From Leifsonia sp. SCN 70-46 (GTDB lineage Bacteria > Actinomycetota > Actinomycetes > Actinomycetales > Microbacteriaceae): a stretch of DNA of 64,000 nt. Both the position numbers and the translations under genes were made by a program. The notes under the pieces are model-generated. The model had not been told where the DNA came from. It searched no databases and was given only the letters and a program-made list of their open reading frames with translations. The stretch is from positions 434,001 to 498,000 of the forward strand of contig MEFY01000002.1 of NCBI GenBank assembly GCA_001725325.1. Reading direction: 5' to 3'. Positions 27,288-36,600 of the stretch are shown piece after piece; position 1 is the first letter of the stretch, and each line of letters begins with the position of its first letter.

Positions 27288-28265
27288 ATGGCGAAGGGGC
27301 AGGTGACCGCGGCCGATATCGCGCGATCGCTGGGGATCTCCCGCGCCACCGTGGGCTACGTGCTCAACAACACCCCCGGTCAGACGATCTCCGAGACCAC
27401 GAGCCAGCGTGTGCTCGAGGAGGCCAAGCGCCTCGGGTACCGTCCCCACGCTGCAGCCCGGGCGCTCGCCAGCGGTCGCAGCCGCATCGTGCTCCTCGTC
27501 CTGCCAGACTGGCCCCGCGACCACAGCCTGCAGAGCCACCTCGACCAGGCGGGCGCCGCGCTCGACGATGCCGGCTACTCGCTCGTGACCATGACCCAGA
27601 GAGCCGGGAGCCACGCGCAGCCCCTCTGGGAGACGCTCGCTCCCGACGTCGTCCTGGCGATGGCCCCGCTGACCGAGGACGAGGTGTCCCGCATCAGGGA
27701 CAGCGGCGTGAAGCACCTCATCTCGCCCGACCCCGTCGAGCACGAGGTCGACGAACAGCACCTGGGGTTCGCCGACGGACCCCGCCTCCAGGTCGAGCAC
27801 CTGCTCGCCAACGGTCGACGCCGGCTCGCCTACGCGGGCTCCACCGACCCCCGCCTCGCCGACCTCGTGGAGATGCGAAGGCGCTCCGCGGACGCCGTGC
27901 ACCGGCTCATGTCGACGGCGAATGTGGACAGGGCCTCGGTCGCGGACGTCGTGCGGGGTTGGGTGGATGCGGGAGTGGACGGCGTCGTCGCGTACAACGA
28001 CGACGTCGCCGCCCTCGTCCTGGGAGCCGCGCTGCGGGCAGGCGTGGACGTGCCGGCGCAGCTCGCGGTGGTCGGACACGACGACGCACCCCTCGCCGAG
28101 CTGTTCGTGCCCGGCATCACGAGCATCCGCATCGACACCGTCGGGCTCGGGCGGTACCTCGCGGCCCTCGCGCTCAGCGCCGCCGAGCCGTCGGCTTCCG
28201 CGGTCGAGCGGCCGGAGGCCGTGGCATCCCTGGTGGTCAGGGAGACGTCGGTCGAGACCGACTAG
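27288..28265 (+). CDS. LacI-family transcriptional regulator
   Basis: 325 residues. The N-terminal helix-turn-helix is TAADIARSLGISRATVGYVL and the hinge RPHAAARALASGRSRIV. A periplasmic-binding-like effector domain follows (VVAYNDDVAALVLGAALRAG, VVGHDDAPLAELFVPGITSIR). The ATG at 27288 is 29 bp after the second operator; a TTG at 27246 would lie inside it. It probably represses the MFS-GH3-GH78 operon and itself until a rhamnoside-derived inducer binds. It converges with the next gene; the stops overlap by 4 bp (CTAG). Confidence 0.92.
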   Translation: MAKGQVTAADIARSLGISRATVGYVLNNTPGQTISETTSQRVLEEAKRLGYRPHAAARALASGRSRIVLLVLPDWPRDHSLQSHLDQAGAALDDAGYSLVTMTQRAGSHAQPLWETLAPDVVLAMAPLTEDEVSRIRDSGVKHLISPDPVEHEVDEQHLGFADGPRLQVEHLLANGRRRLAYAGSTDPRLADLVEMRRRSADAVHRLMSTANVDRASVADVVRGWVDAGVDGVVAYNDDVAALVLGAALRAGVDVPAQLAVVGHDDAPLAELFVPGITSIRIDTVGLGRYLAALALSAAEPSASAVERPEAVASLVVRETSVETD

Positions 28266-29032
28266 CCGATCGCGGCCGCGACGACCCGCGCCATCCGCTT
28301 GCGGATCACGTGGTCGCCGCCCTCGACCCGATGGGCCGTCACGCGACGCATCGACTCCGCGAGCTTGATGCCTGCGGGCGCCAGGAAGGGGTCGATCGAC
28401 CCGTAGACGAGATCGATCGGCGCCCGCACGCGCGCCAGGTCGGAGACCGTGGTCTGGGACTCGATCGCATGCTCGAGCGAGAGCACGAAGGGCGTCCAGT
28501 TCCGTTCCGACACCTCCAGCAGGTTCTTGATGGGCGAGAGCCGGGCGAGGCCGGCGGCCGCCCGCATCGTGAACTGCTTGTTGGAGCGCAGGTAGTCGTA
28601 CACGCGCAGGTAGGCGCCCAGGGCCGCCCGATCACGCCAGTCGCCGACCGCGTCGGGGGTGACGTAGACCGGAGGGCTGACCACGACGAGCTTGCTGACC
28701 CGGCGCGGCCTGGTCGCCGCGATCCGAATGGCGATCAGCGCGCCCATCGAATGACCGACGAGCACCACGGGATGTCTCACCTTGAGTCGTCGGAGGGTGC
28801 GCAGTACCGCCGCCGCGTGCTCCTCCAGCGAGTACGTCGCGCCGTCGGGGCTGGGCGAACTTCCGAAGCCCAGCAGATCGAGCGCGATGACCCGGTGGTC
28901 GTCGGAGATCAGCGGGATGACGTTGGCGAAGGTGACGTACGAGGAGGCGATGCCGTGCAGCAGCACGACCGGCGGGCCCGAACCCTCATCGACGGCGACG
29001 TGCAGCACGGGCGCTCTGCGGAACCATCGCAT
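28262..29032 (-). CDS. alpha/beta hydrolase
   Basis: 256 residues starting MRWFRRAPVLHVAVDEG. Alpha/beta-hydrolase motifs: PVVLLHGIASSY (oxyanion hole), VVLVGHSMGALIAI (nucleophile Ser), Asp in VYGSIDPF, and His in EGGDHVI. No signal peptide is evident. The substrate is unknown. Its 5' end is 29 bp past the left boundary repeat of the island, so it is the last chromosomal gene on that side. Confidence 0.85.
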   Translation of the reverse strand: MRWFRRAPVLHVAVDEGSGPPVVLLHGIASSYVTFANVIPLISDDHRVIALDLLGFGSSPSPDGATYSLEEHAAAVLRTLRRLKVRHPVVLVGHSMGALIAIRIAATRPRRVSKLVVVSPPVYVTPDAVGDWRDRAALGAYLRVYDYLRSNKQFTMRAAAGLARLSPIKNLLEVSERNWTPFVLSLEHAIESQTTVSDLARVRAPIDLVYGSIDPFLAPAGIKLAESMRRVTAHRVEGGDHVIRKRMARVVAAAIG

Positions 29033-29060
29033 GAGGACAGGGTATCGGGAGGCCGGGAGG

Positions 29061-29129
29061 GGCTTCGCGTTCGCCCGGGCACACCAATCAATCAGGGCGT
29101 GGGTTAAACGAATCAGGGCGTCACACGTA
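29061..29129 (+). repeat. left 69-bp direct repeat bounding the defence island
   Basis: This 69-bp stretch matches 40879-40947 in the same orientation with five mismatches. It contains CACCAATCAATCAGGGCGTG and AATCAGGGCGTCACACGTA. The right copy abuts tRNA-Arg, and part of the repeat (ACCAATCAATCAG) also matches the tRNA 3' end plus its flank in inverted orientation. Confidence 0.85.
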
Positions 29130-29157
29130 GCGCCGCGGCGGTCGCATGCACCCCAGA

Positions 29158-31971
29158 TCAAACGGTTAGTCGCTCCGCCACCGGTACGCGGCTCATAAGC
29201 GAGAAATGGTCTCGAAGCCACCGTTGGAGTTCTTCGGGCATCGGCCTAAGCGCCGAGAGCGCCATTTCTGTAACCCAAGCTATCTCCGCGTCGGACAAGT
29301 TCTCTGTGAGCACTGATGAGGACACCGGTGCTAAGCCATGGGGGCCTGAGAGTAGTTTGAGGGCATCCGCGACGGATCTAAGTGTCCCCGGGTCTCCGAT
29401 TGGCGATGTCGCCATCTCTGCGTCAAAGCCGTCCCATGATGGCACCGAGCTTCCAAGCAGTTGGTCCCCGGGTCGGGGCTTCACCGTGGCAAGGGCGCGG
29501 ACGCTCAGGTCAGCGGAAAGCTCGTCAAATAGCTTCTGGAACTCACGTATTGCTGCTGTGAACGTGGCTAGAGACGTGGTCGATTCCACCAGAGCGTCCC
29601 TTAAACCTCCCGCGACGACGTTGTGCTGTTCGTCGCCGAGAGCGGCGTATCGCAACATCGTTCGCGCAACCCAGGGCAATTCGGTAGTGGCGGGCTCCAG
29701 CAGAACGCGCATGCCAATGACCCCTAGTCGACGGGCGTATTTGGGGTAGCTGTTCGACATCCCGTCCTCGATGAGATCGAGAGCGAGTCGTGGCGCGATC
29801 GGCACGATGCGACCAAGGCGTTCTGGCGCGTTGTCGTCGACCTCCTCAATCAGCTTCAAAAGGGACGCTCGCCGGTGCTCTTGGAACGAGCTGAAAATCC
29901 CGCCTGCAGCAAAGATCCAAGTGTTCCGCCAATGAGGGCTGGGCGCGATGACTCGAAGGTTCTGATCAACCAGCTCGGGCTCGCCTGAGATAAGTAGTCG
30001 CCCCGCCATGAGCTCTTGAATAGATCGCACATCAAAGCCCATGCCGCTGTCGTCGGGACGGGACGCGATCAGGACCAAGCGGTGTGTGGCCGCGGTGACG
30101 ATGTCCTCGAGAAGACGACGGTCCTTGCCGTCAGGTTTGAAATCGGCTTCAGCAAGTACGCGCGCGGTGAGCCCACGAAGGTCTTCGATTCCTAGCGACG
30201 CGTCAGCTTGTCCGAGAATCTCGCTCCGGCATTGTAGCTCGAAGCCCACAACTTCATGAAGCCGTTGGATATGCGGTTCGTAGTCCTGAAGGATCCGGGC
30301 AAGCGTGCCTGGCTTGCTGCGTTCGCGTCGGAACACGGCGTCGTAGTAACCGAAGAAGAGTCCATGTCTGTCCGGAGGCAATCGACCCGTCTGGTCGATG
30401 ATGAACGTGAGCATCAAGACTTGTAGGGGTGTCCGGAGAAGGTCCTTGAGGCTCTCGTCCGAAGCAGCATCGTGCAGCCTACTGACCACCCTTTGGATGC
30501 GCTCAGCGTCAGCGCCGTGGCGCATTCGCACGACCCGCTCCGCGTACTCGAGCGCATGACGACTAGACAGGTACCCGAGATCGATCCGCCGGAACATGTG
30601 AGGGGCGATATCGTCGTAACCCATCGGACGCGTGGTGACGACGATCAGCAAGTCGGCCCGCTCGGCCTCGGCTTCATTCGCCAGCAGAACGATTTGCTCA
30701 AGAACTGTCTTGCGCACTTCGGGATCGGTGACCTCATCTAGTCCGTCCAGAAGGACGAGACAAGGCCACTGACGCATCCAAGAGTTGAGCGTCTGCGCTG
30801 TGAGAGTTCGCTCATTCCAACTCTTCGAGATTTTCGCCGCCGCCCAGCGAATTAGGGAGTCCCCGTTGATGGCACTCTCGTGGGCGTATTCCGCAAGATC
30901 GAGTCGGATCGGCCATCGAAGGTTTCGCGGAGGCTCCACGTGCATCCCACGAAGCGCCTTGCGGGTTCCGTCAACGACCCGTTGGTGCTCTTTGCTCAAG
31001 TCCTCCGCACCCTGCAACATCGCCGCTCGGAACGTATGGACGAGGAACTTCGAGAGCGTCGTCTTGCCGTTTCCCGGAGCCCCGGCGACGACTAGATGCC
31101 GCGGCCCTTCATCAGGCGTGAAGCCCGGGCGAAGCACCCGCTGGGCGTGGTTGAGGAGATACGTGAACGCGGAAGCTGTCGATTCCTCGGAGACGATCGG
31201 CAGATCGATGACTACCTCATGGACCGGCATGCCGCGGGTGTCACCTCCCGCGTCGTCGAAGTACACCAGGCCATCGCCCGTCGCCAGTTGCGCTCGAGCA
31301 TGAGCCCTCAGCGCGGACTGGAGCTCCTCCGCGGGAAGGTTTTCTGTGAACTGAGCGACGTGGGCCAATAGGTCCTGCGGGGTGAAGAAGGCTTTGAATC
31401 CGGACCGCACACCGTCGTAAGCCAGGAGCAGCGCATTGATCTGGTTCCTATCCCAGATCTTCCAACCCTTGATTCGTTGTACGCGGGTGAGACGGTTGAG
31501 CCTGTCGCTCCTAGCGCCCTCGCCAATGTCCCGGGAGCTGTCCGTGAGCTTGTCGATGTAGCGAGCGATGTTTGAGCGTATTCGATCGTGCCCACCTGAC
31601 TCAGGGAACGGCGTGAGTGGAACGTTGGTCACCACGACCAGGTAGTCCGGAACCTTTCGACGACTCTGAGGGTCTGCCCACGCGTCGAGCTCCTTCTTTA
31701 TCTCGGCCCACAGCCAACCAGCATCATCATCAGGCCGTGGCGAAATGCGGTCTTTCCGCTTTACCTGGAAGACAGTTCGCCCGTCCCAGGATTCCGTTGA
31801 GGCATCTCCCTCGACAGCCTTCCAGCGGAGCGTGCCATCTACGTAAAGGTCGCGTCCTCCGTCTGGTCCGGCGCCCATGAGTTGCACGGCCGGTCCGAAA
31901 GCCGCAATCGCTAGGCCGCCAGCCAGCTCTTGGAATCCGACCGGACCAAGCTGCTCGAGGTCTAGGTTCAT
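29158..31971 (-). CDS. NACHT/STAND NTPase with N-terminal Mrr-like nuclease (Avs-like)
   Basis: 937 residues. The N-terminus (about 1-180) has a PD-(D/E)XK-like pattern: GPDGGRD at 35-41 and FQVKRK at 68-73, as in Mrr-type restriction nucleases. The central NTPase has Walker A GAPGNGKTT at 297-305 and Walker B LVLLDGLDEV at 405-414, the NACHT form; VVTTRPMGYDD is the sensor-like Arg segment. The C-terminal 350 residues are helical without recognised repeats, probably the ligand sensor. Nuclease-STAND fusions of this plan are antiviral (Avs) proteins that cleave DNA after phage-protein binding. The start overlaps the peptidase stop (ATGA), so the two are coupled. Confidence 0.85.
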   Translation of the reverse strand: MNLDLEQLGPVGFQELAGGLAIAAFGPAVQLMGAGPDGGRDLYVDGTLRWKAVEGDASTESWDGRTVFQVKRKDRISPRPDDDAGWLWAEIKKELDAWADPQSRRKVPDYLVVVTNVPLTPFPESGGHDRIRSNIARYIDKLTDSSRDIGEGARSDRLNRLTRVQRIKGWKIWDRNQINALLLAYDGVRSGFKAFFTPQDLLAHVAQFTENLPAEELQSALRAHARAQLATGDGLVYFDDAGGDTRGMPVHEVVIDLPIVSEESTASAFTYLLNHAQRVLRPGFTPDEGPRHLVVAGAPGNGKTTLSKFLVHTFRAAMLQGAEDLSKEHQRVVDGTRKALRGMHVEPPRNLRWPIRLDLAEYAHESAINGDSLIRWAAAKISKSWNERTLTAQTLNSWMRQWPCLVLLDGLDEVTDPEVRKTVLEQIVLLANEAEAERADLLIVVTTRPMGYDDIAPHMFRRIDLGYLSSRHALEYAERVVRMRHGADAERIQRVVSRLHDAASDESLKDLLRTPLQVLMLTFIIDQTGRLPPDRHGLFFGYYDAVFRRERSKPGTLARILQDYEPHIQRLHEVVGFELQCRSEILGQADASLGIEDLRGLTARVLAEADFKPDGKDRRLLEDIVTAATHRLVLIASRPDDSGMGFDVRSIQELMAGRLLISGEPELVDQNLRVIAPSPHWRNTWIFAAGGIFSSFQEHRRASLLKLIEEVDDNAPERLGRIVPIAPRLALDLIEDGMSNSYPKYARRLGVIGMRVLLEPATTELPWVARTMLRYAALGDEQHNVVAGGLRDALVESTTSLATFTAAIREFQKLFDELSADLSVRALATVKPRPGDQLLGSSVPSWDGFDAEMATSPIGDPGTLRSVADALKLLSGPHGLAPVSSSVLTENLSDAEIAWVTEMALSALRPMPEELQRWLRDHFSLMSRVPVAERLTV

Positions 31972-32408
31972 TGGGTCTCACGACCCATAACTTCGCTTAC
32001 GTAGGACAACGCGTCTGCGTAGATGCCTCTCCCCCAATAGAGCGAGGTGATCGGCGACCTTCCAAGCTCGTTATCGAACACCGCTCTCAGAGGATTAGGA
32101 CCGGGTCCGAAGTAGGGAGCGGCTGTCACAGATGGAAATTGATGAGCGGTGCGATCGATCACATACTGAAGTCGACCTTCCTCGACAAGCTCAACCCACG
32201 TGTGTGTTGCTCCGCTCGATCGACTTGAGTTCCATGTGATGTCCCACTCGCCGAAGCCCCGCTCGAGCAACGTCCCGGCGATCACGTACGAGGCGAAGTC
32301 ACATGAGCCGTGAGGCCAATCGACAATCGCATATCCGACGGGGCCGTCCCACGTGCGGAACGCAGCGACAGCACGGTTGCTGAGTTCAATCACGGCTGCC
32401 TCATCCAT
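31968..32408 (-). CDS. small transglutaminase/papain-fold peptidase-like protein
   Basis: 146 residues from the ATG at 32408. A Cys-His-Asp triad in family order is visible: Cys36 in GSCDFASYV, His69 in ATHTWVEL, Asp85 in YVIDRTAHQF. This fits transglutaminase-like or NlpC/papain-fold hydrolases. There is no signal peptide, so it acts in the cytosol. No ribosome-binding site is seen, and TACATT ends 9 bases upstream as a possible -10, so the mRNA may be leaderless; a GTG at 32456 is an alternative. The overlap with the NACHT gene implies a shared job, such as protease effector, activator or modifier. Confidence 0.65.
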   Translation of the reverse strand: MDEAAVIELSNRAVAAFRTWDGPVGYAIVDWPHGSCDFASYVIAGTLLERGFGEWDITWNSSRSSGATHTWVELVEEGRLQYVIDRTAHQFPSVTAAPYFGPGPNPLRAVFDNELGRSPITSLYWGRGIYADALSYVSEVMGRETQ

Positions 32409-32504
32409 TGGGGTCAATGTAACAGCGCCGACTGACGAGGTGAGTGTTTGTCTCACCAGTTCGGTGGTGGGAATCGACGGATTCGCCTGAGTAAAGTTCG
32501 TCGG

Positions 32505-33605
32505 GTGGAAGCCGCCGCCAACGCTGAAGAGCCAGAGCGTCTGTCGGCGTCCCTCCTGACGATCGCATGCGACGAATCCGGGAGCGAAGGCGAAAACATC
32601 ATGGGATCTCGCGATCCACTATTTGTCCACGCGAGCACAAGCGTCGGTCTCGATTTCGCTGAGGAGCTGCTCGCTGACTTCCGGGCGAGTACCCGGTCAC
32701 AGGCGCCCGAGATCAAATCCAAAACGGCACTTCGTGCTGCGAACCGACCGGCACTTCTGAGAATGCTCGCTGCCGTTGGCTCTAGCGGGAACATCTATTT
32801 GCTTGAGAAACAATTCTTCATGGCAGCGAAGCTCGTCAACACTCTCATCGCCGAACCAGCCGCCGAACTGGGAATGGACGTGGCGGGCGCTGGACAAGGT
32901 CGGCAATTCGCGTCCATGCTCCACGAGAGAGCGCCTCAAGCGCTCGGTGATGAATCATGGCGAGCGCTTCTCGAGTCCTTCAACGACCTCATCCGTCTGC
33001 ACGCGAGGAAGGGTGACTCTCCACCCGCGCCACACGTGTTCCTCGACCACTTGCGGTCCGCCCGCGGACGATGCGATGACAGAGTGGTTGGCGAGATTCT
33101 CGAATGGATTTGGCAGTTCCGGGACCACGTCTCTAACTACTCCGACACAGACCAACGCTCCCGATTTCGAGAGTTCGATCCGATGTTCGGCACTCTCACG
33201 TCGATTGCGATGACCTGGACCGTTCGGGTCGGGGACGTTCCCATGGAGTTTCTCGTCGACGAGTACAGCACCCTCGACGCGACAACGATCACCATGATCA
33301 AACAAGCGGTGTCCGAGCCGCTCAATCTTCGCGGGGAGGCGCTCCCGAGGAGCAACCTTCGAGACATTCGATCTATTGACTCCAGGCACGATGCTCGGGT
33401 GCAAGTGGCAGACGTGCTCGCGGGAGTCGGTCAGGAGATCGCACGAATGGCTTATGCGGGCGTCTTGGATGACGACCTTCAGAATGCGACTCGGGAAATG
33501 CTTGACGGGAACGGGATGTGGGCGGACGATTCCGCTCTCGACCTATTGTGGGAGTCGAATGTTCCCGAGTATTTCAAGGCGTGGCGAGCTAGGCATTCCC
33601 CCTAG
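32505..33605 (+). CDS. DUF3800-like protein
   Basis: About 366 residues. The N-terminus has LLTIACDESGSEGEN, the D-x-SG strand of DUF3800. The C-terminus has ARVQVADVLAGVG, the second conserved acidic motif, with LVDEYSTLD between them. The family is thought to have an RNase H-like fold with metal-binding acids and is common in prophages and defence islands; its activity is unproven. I prefer the GTG at 32505 (possible -10 TAAAGT just upstream); a TTG at 32448 is also open. It is divergent from the peptidase gene and its stop overlaps the convergent giant-nuclease stop by 4 bp. Confidence 0.7.
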   Translation: MEAAANAEEPERLSASLLTIACDESGSEGENIMGSRDPLFVHASTSVGLDFAEELLADFRASTRSQAPEIKSKTALRAANRPALLRMLAAVGSSGNIYLLEKQFFMAAKLVNTLIAEPAAELGMDVAGAGQGRQFASMLHERAPQALGDESWRALLESFNDLIRLHARKGDSPPAPHVFLDHLRSARGRCDDRVVGEILEWIWQFRDHVSNYSDTDQRSRFREFDPMFGTLTSIAMTWTVRVGDVPMEFLVDEYSTLDATTITMIKQAVSEPLNLRGEALPRSNLRDIRSIDSRHDARVQVADVLAGVGQEIARMAYAGVLDDDLQNATREMLDGNGMWADDSALDLLWESNVPEYFKAWRARHSP

Positions 33606-36600
33606 GAGACTTTGGGCCTTCGCTTCCGTGACCAGGAGCTCGGCGACGGCATGTTCCCATTCACAACGATTGTCGCGACCAGGGACGGCGCTTCCGGGTT
33701 ACGCATTCCGTGTTGCTCGGGGTAGAGCTCGAAGATGTAGTTCTCCGGGGTCCCGACCGGAAGCTCTTTCGCGCTCATATCCAAGATGGCGAGGATGGCG
33801 AGCCGGCTACCGTCTGCAGCTGCGTATTGAGTCGCTTGCCCCATGTATTTGGGGGCCGTCTCTTTGGAGACCGCGACGTACCGCTCTACTTTGAGCTCCG
33901 CAGTGATGCGATCGTGCCGAATATCAAGGAAGCCGAGTCCAAGTGGCGTCCCCTGCACGACTCGCCCCTGCAAGGCGGGGTCGGCCATGAGGCCCTTGAA
34001 GAGGTCAGCCTGAAATTTAGACTCGCGAACCTTCTGCCCGCGCTTGTAATCCTTGTCCCATGTCATTCGCAGTCCGATCCTGCAGATAGCGGTGAATAGG
34101 CGGCAAAAGCTCTGGATATCCTCGTCGTCGAACCCAGCATCGGGTAGGCGGCCGTAGAGCTCGAGAAGGCGCTCGTCGAAAACGGGATACGCAGTAAGAG
34201 CGTCTCGACTGGAATCGAACGGTCGAATCCGGATCTGAGCGTGTCCAGCGACGTTCAAGCGCCGCCGTACTGGCTCCCCGTTGATGGACCCTGTCCACCA
34301 GAGGGCCACGAGGAAGGGCGGAGCCGACTGCCCGCTCGGAAGGCGGAAGTTCAGCAATATCGTCGCCGTTCCCTTCAATCTGGTGGAATCATCCAAGTCG
34401 CGCTTGGTCCAGGAGTATCGGGGCATGGAGATGGCGTCGTCGTCGAACTGACTTATGAACTCGAGCTCCAACGAACTCGCCCAAAGTGGCCACTCGCCAG
34501 GAAGCACCTCAGTGCCGAGCGAGTAGACGGTATTTGGCTTCAGGACCATCGGACCAGTGATCTGTTGGTTGTTCACCGAGACGAACACCACACCGACGTC
34601 CGGAACCTCCGCAGGGGTCGACGCGTTAGCGCGTCTATCGGACCGTCGCTCGAAAGGACTGCCCGCGATGATCTGAAGCGGCACGGGGAGCCCCGTCCAA
34701 GACTCCAATAGGGCATCAACGCCTGAACCGTCTTCCAAGGCCTGCACGGCCTTGGAAGCTTCGAGCACGAGTTTGCCAATCGGGTCGTTCTCCGGCAATT
34801 GGGCGAGGAGCTCTTTTGACAGCGACTGCGCCGTACGACGAGCCGCGCGTCGAGCGGTGTCAGCAGAGTCTGCGTCGCCGCGGTGCTCTGCAGCGTCCAT
34901 CTTGAGGAGATGACCACCGGCGATAGCGAGGCTGGCGATGGCTCTGAGATATGCCGACGTCGGCGTTCGTCGCTGCGAGGCGGAAGCGAGTGTCTTGCCC
35001 AGCCGCGCGAGGGCCGACGACCGCATGTCGATACGGTCAGGAATGTCTGCAGCACCATCGCTGGATACGCCCTGAAGCGTTTCCCGGATCTGCCTGCGGA
35101 CGACAGTCTGATTGTAGAGGTCCGCGAGATACTTCACTTGGTGAGTCGGAGGAGCTTCGGGCGGATCGCCCGGAAGGTTGAGTTCGTGCCGAATCGCACT
35201 GGCGACGAGAGCGAAGGCTTTTCGTTGAAGGTCAATCGCTTCATGATCAGGCAGCCGAGCCGTCAGCCCATTGACGAGCTCGAGAGCGTCCGCGCTGCGC
35301 CCCGCACGCCAGGCTACTTCGACCACTTCGAGACTCGACCATGCAGCCTCGAGTTCGAAGGATGCTGCGGCGGCGCTGAGCTGCGACAGCTCCAGGTCGA
35401 CAAGCCCAGGTCCGACTTTTAGTAGATCGACCGCCTCACGATCGTCGTGATTGTTGAAGCGGTCGTTAATGCTGGGATCCTCGAACTGCCGGAGTCGCAG
35501 GGCCGCCATCTGACGTGACTGCGCAAGTTCTTCGGACCAAGGAAATCGCAGGACGTCACGAAGGTCGTAGCCATCGAGATCCCCGGCACGCACGAGCGCA
35601 ATTCCCTCGGACGTCTTTAGCGTATCCCCGAGCTTTTTCGCCAACCGGAACGTTGCTCGGATGGCGGGGAGAAGGAGTTCGCCTTCGTCCCCGGTCGCAG
35701 GAAGACTGGCACACAGCCGAAGCGAGTATACGAATAGTCGGCGACGACCATCTTCAGTCCAGTTCATCGACACGGCCGCTTTCAACATCGCCTTGATGAC
35801 GACAAGGTGTGCGTCAGCGAGCAACGCAGGAAGCAAGTCTTCTAGTGTCGACGGGAGCGGGTGCTTCGCGTGAATCTCTGACCATGCTTCGATCGCCCGA
35901 GCCGTGGTGGAAACGTCTTCGCTCACCAGGTATGTGTGCAACTGAGGGACGATCGTGCGCAATACCCCTGGACGAGCGCCGTGGCTCGCACCGATTCGGC
36001 CGAAAAGGGGAACGATGTACCACGCGAGGTTGTCCCTCGACTTGTCGGCGTCGTTGTTTCGGTAGTCGTCGATCAGGGCTCTCAACGATGCCAAGACGAC
36101 CACCGGATCTTCAGCAGCTGCCTGTTCAACCGCGGTGAGGAGGCACCGCACGACAACTCCGAACGCCTGCACGCGCGACATGTCCTCGAGTCCAGTGAGC
36201 ACGCTCGGTGCTGTGGAGTCCTTCGTGATGAGGGGGCTGATCTTCTTCACGGACATCGCATTAAGGGCGGCCAGGACGCCGCCTAGGAACGCATCGCGGT
36301 GTTCGAATGCCCACTTGGCGTCCTCTTTTGCGAGATCTTCGATGAGTTGCCCAGCGTCCGCCGCAACCTCCGCACCCCACCGTCCTGCTGTCATGCTCAT
36401 CGCGACTTGTAGCATCTGATCTTTCAGGGCGATTGCGGTCTCAACTGACACCTTCAAATCCTTGGAGTTGAACCAGCGCCCCTTGTCGGCAACGATCCGG
36501 TCGAGTTCACGCCAGATGTTGAACAAGGCTTCTCGCTGCTCGTTGGAGCACCAAGCACCCGTCGCGTCGAGAAGGGCCGGCACGTCGCCGACCTTCAAAG

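Noticed and set aside
29158-31971. Naming the NACHT protein as a specific Avs type
   Set aside because: The nuclease-STAND layout fits, but the C-terminal sensor cannot be classified without profile searches.
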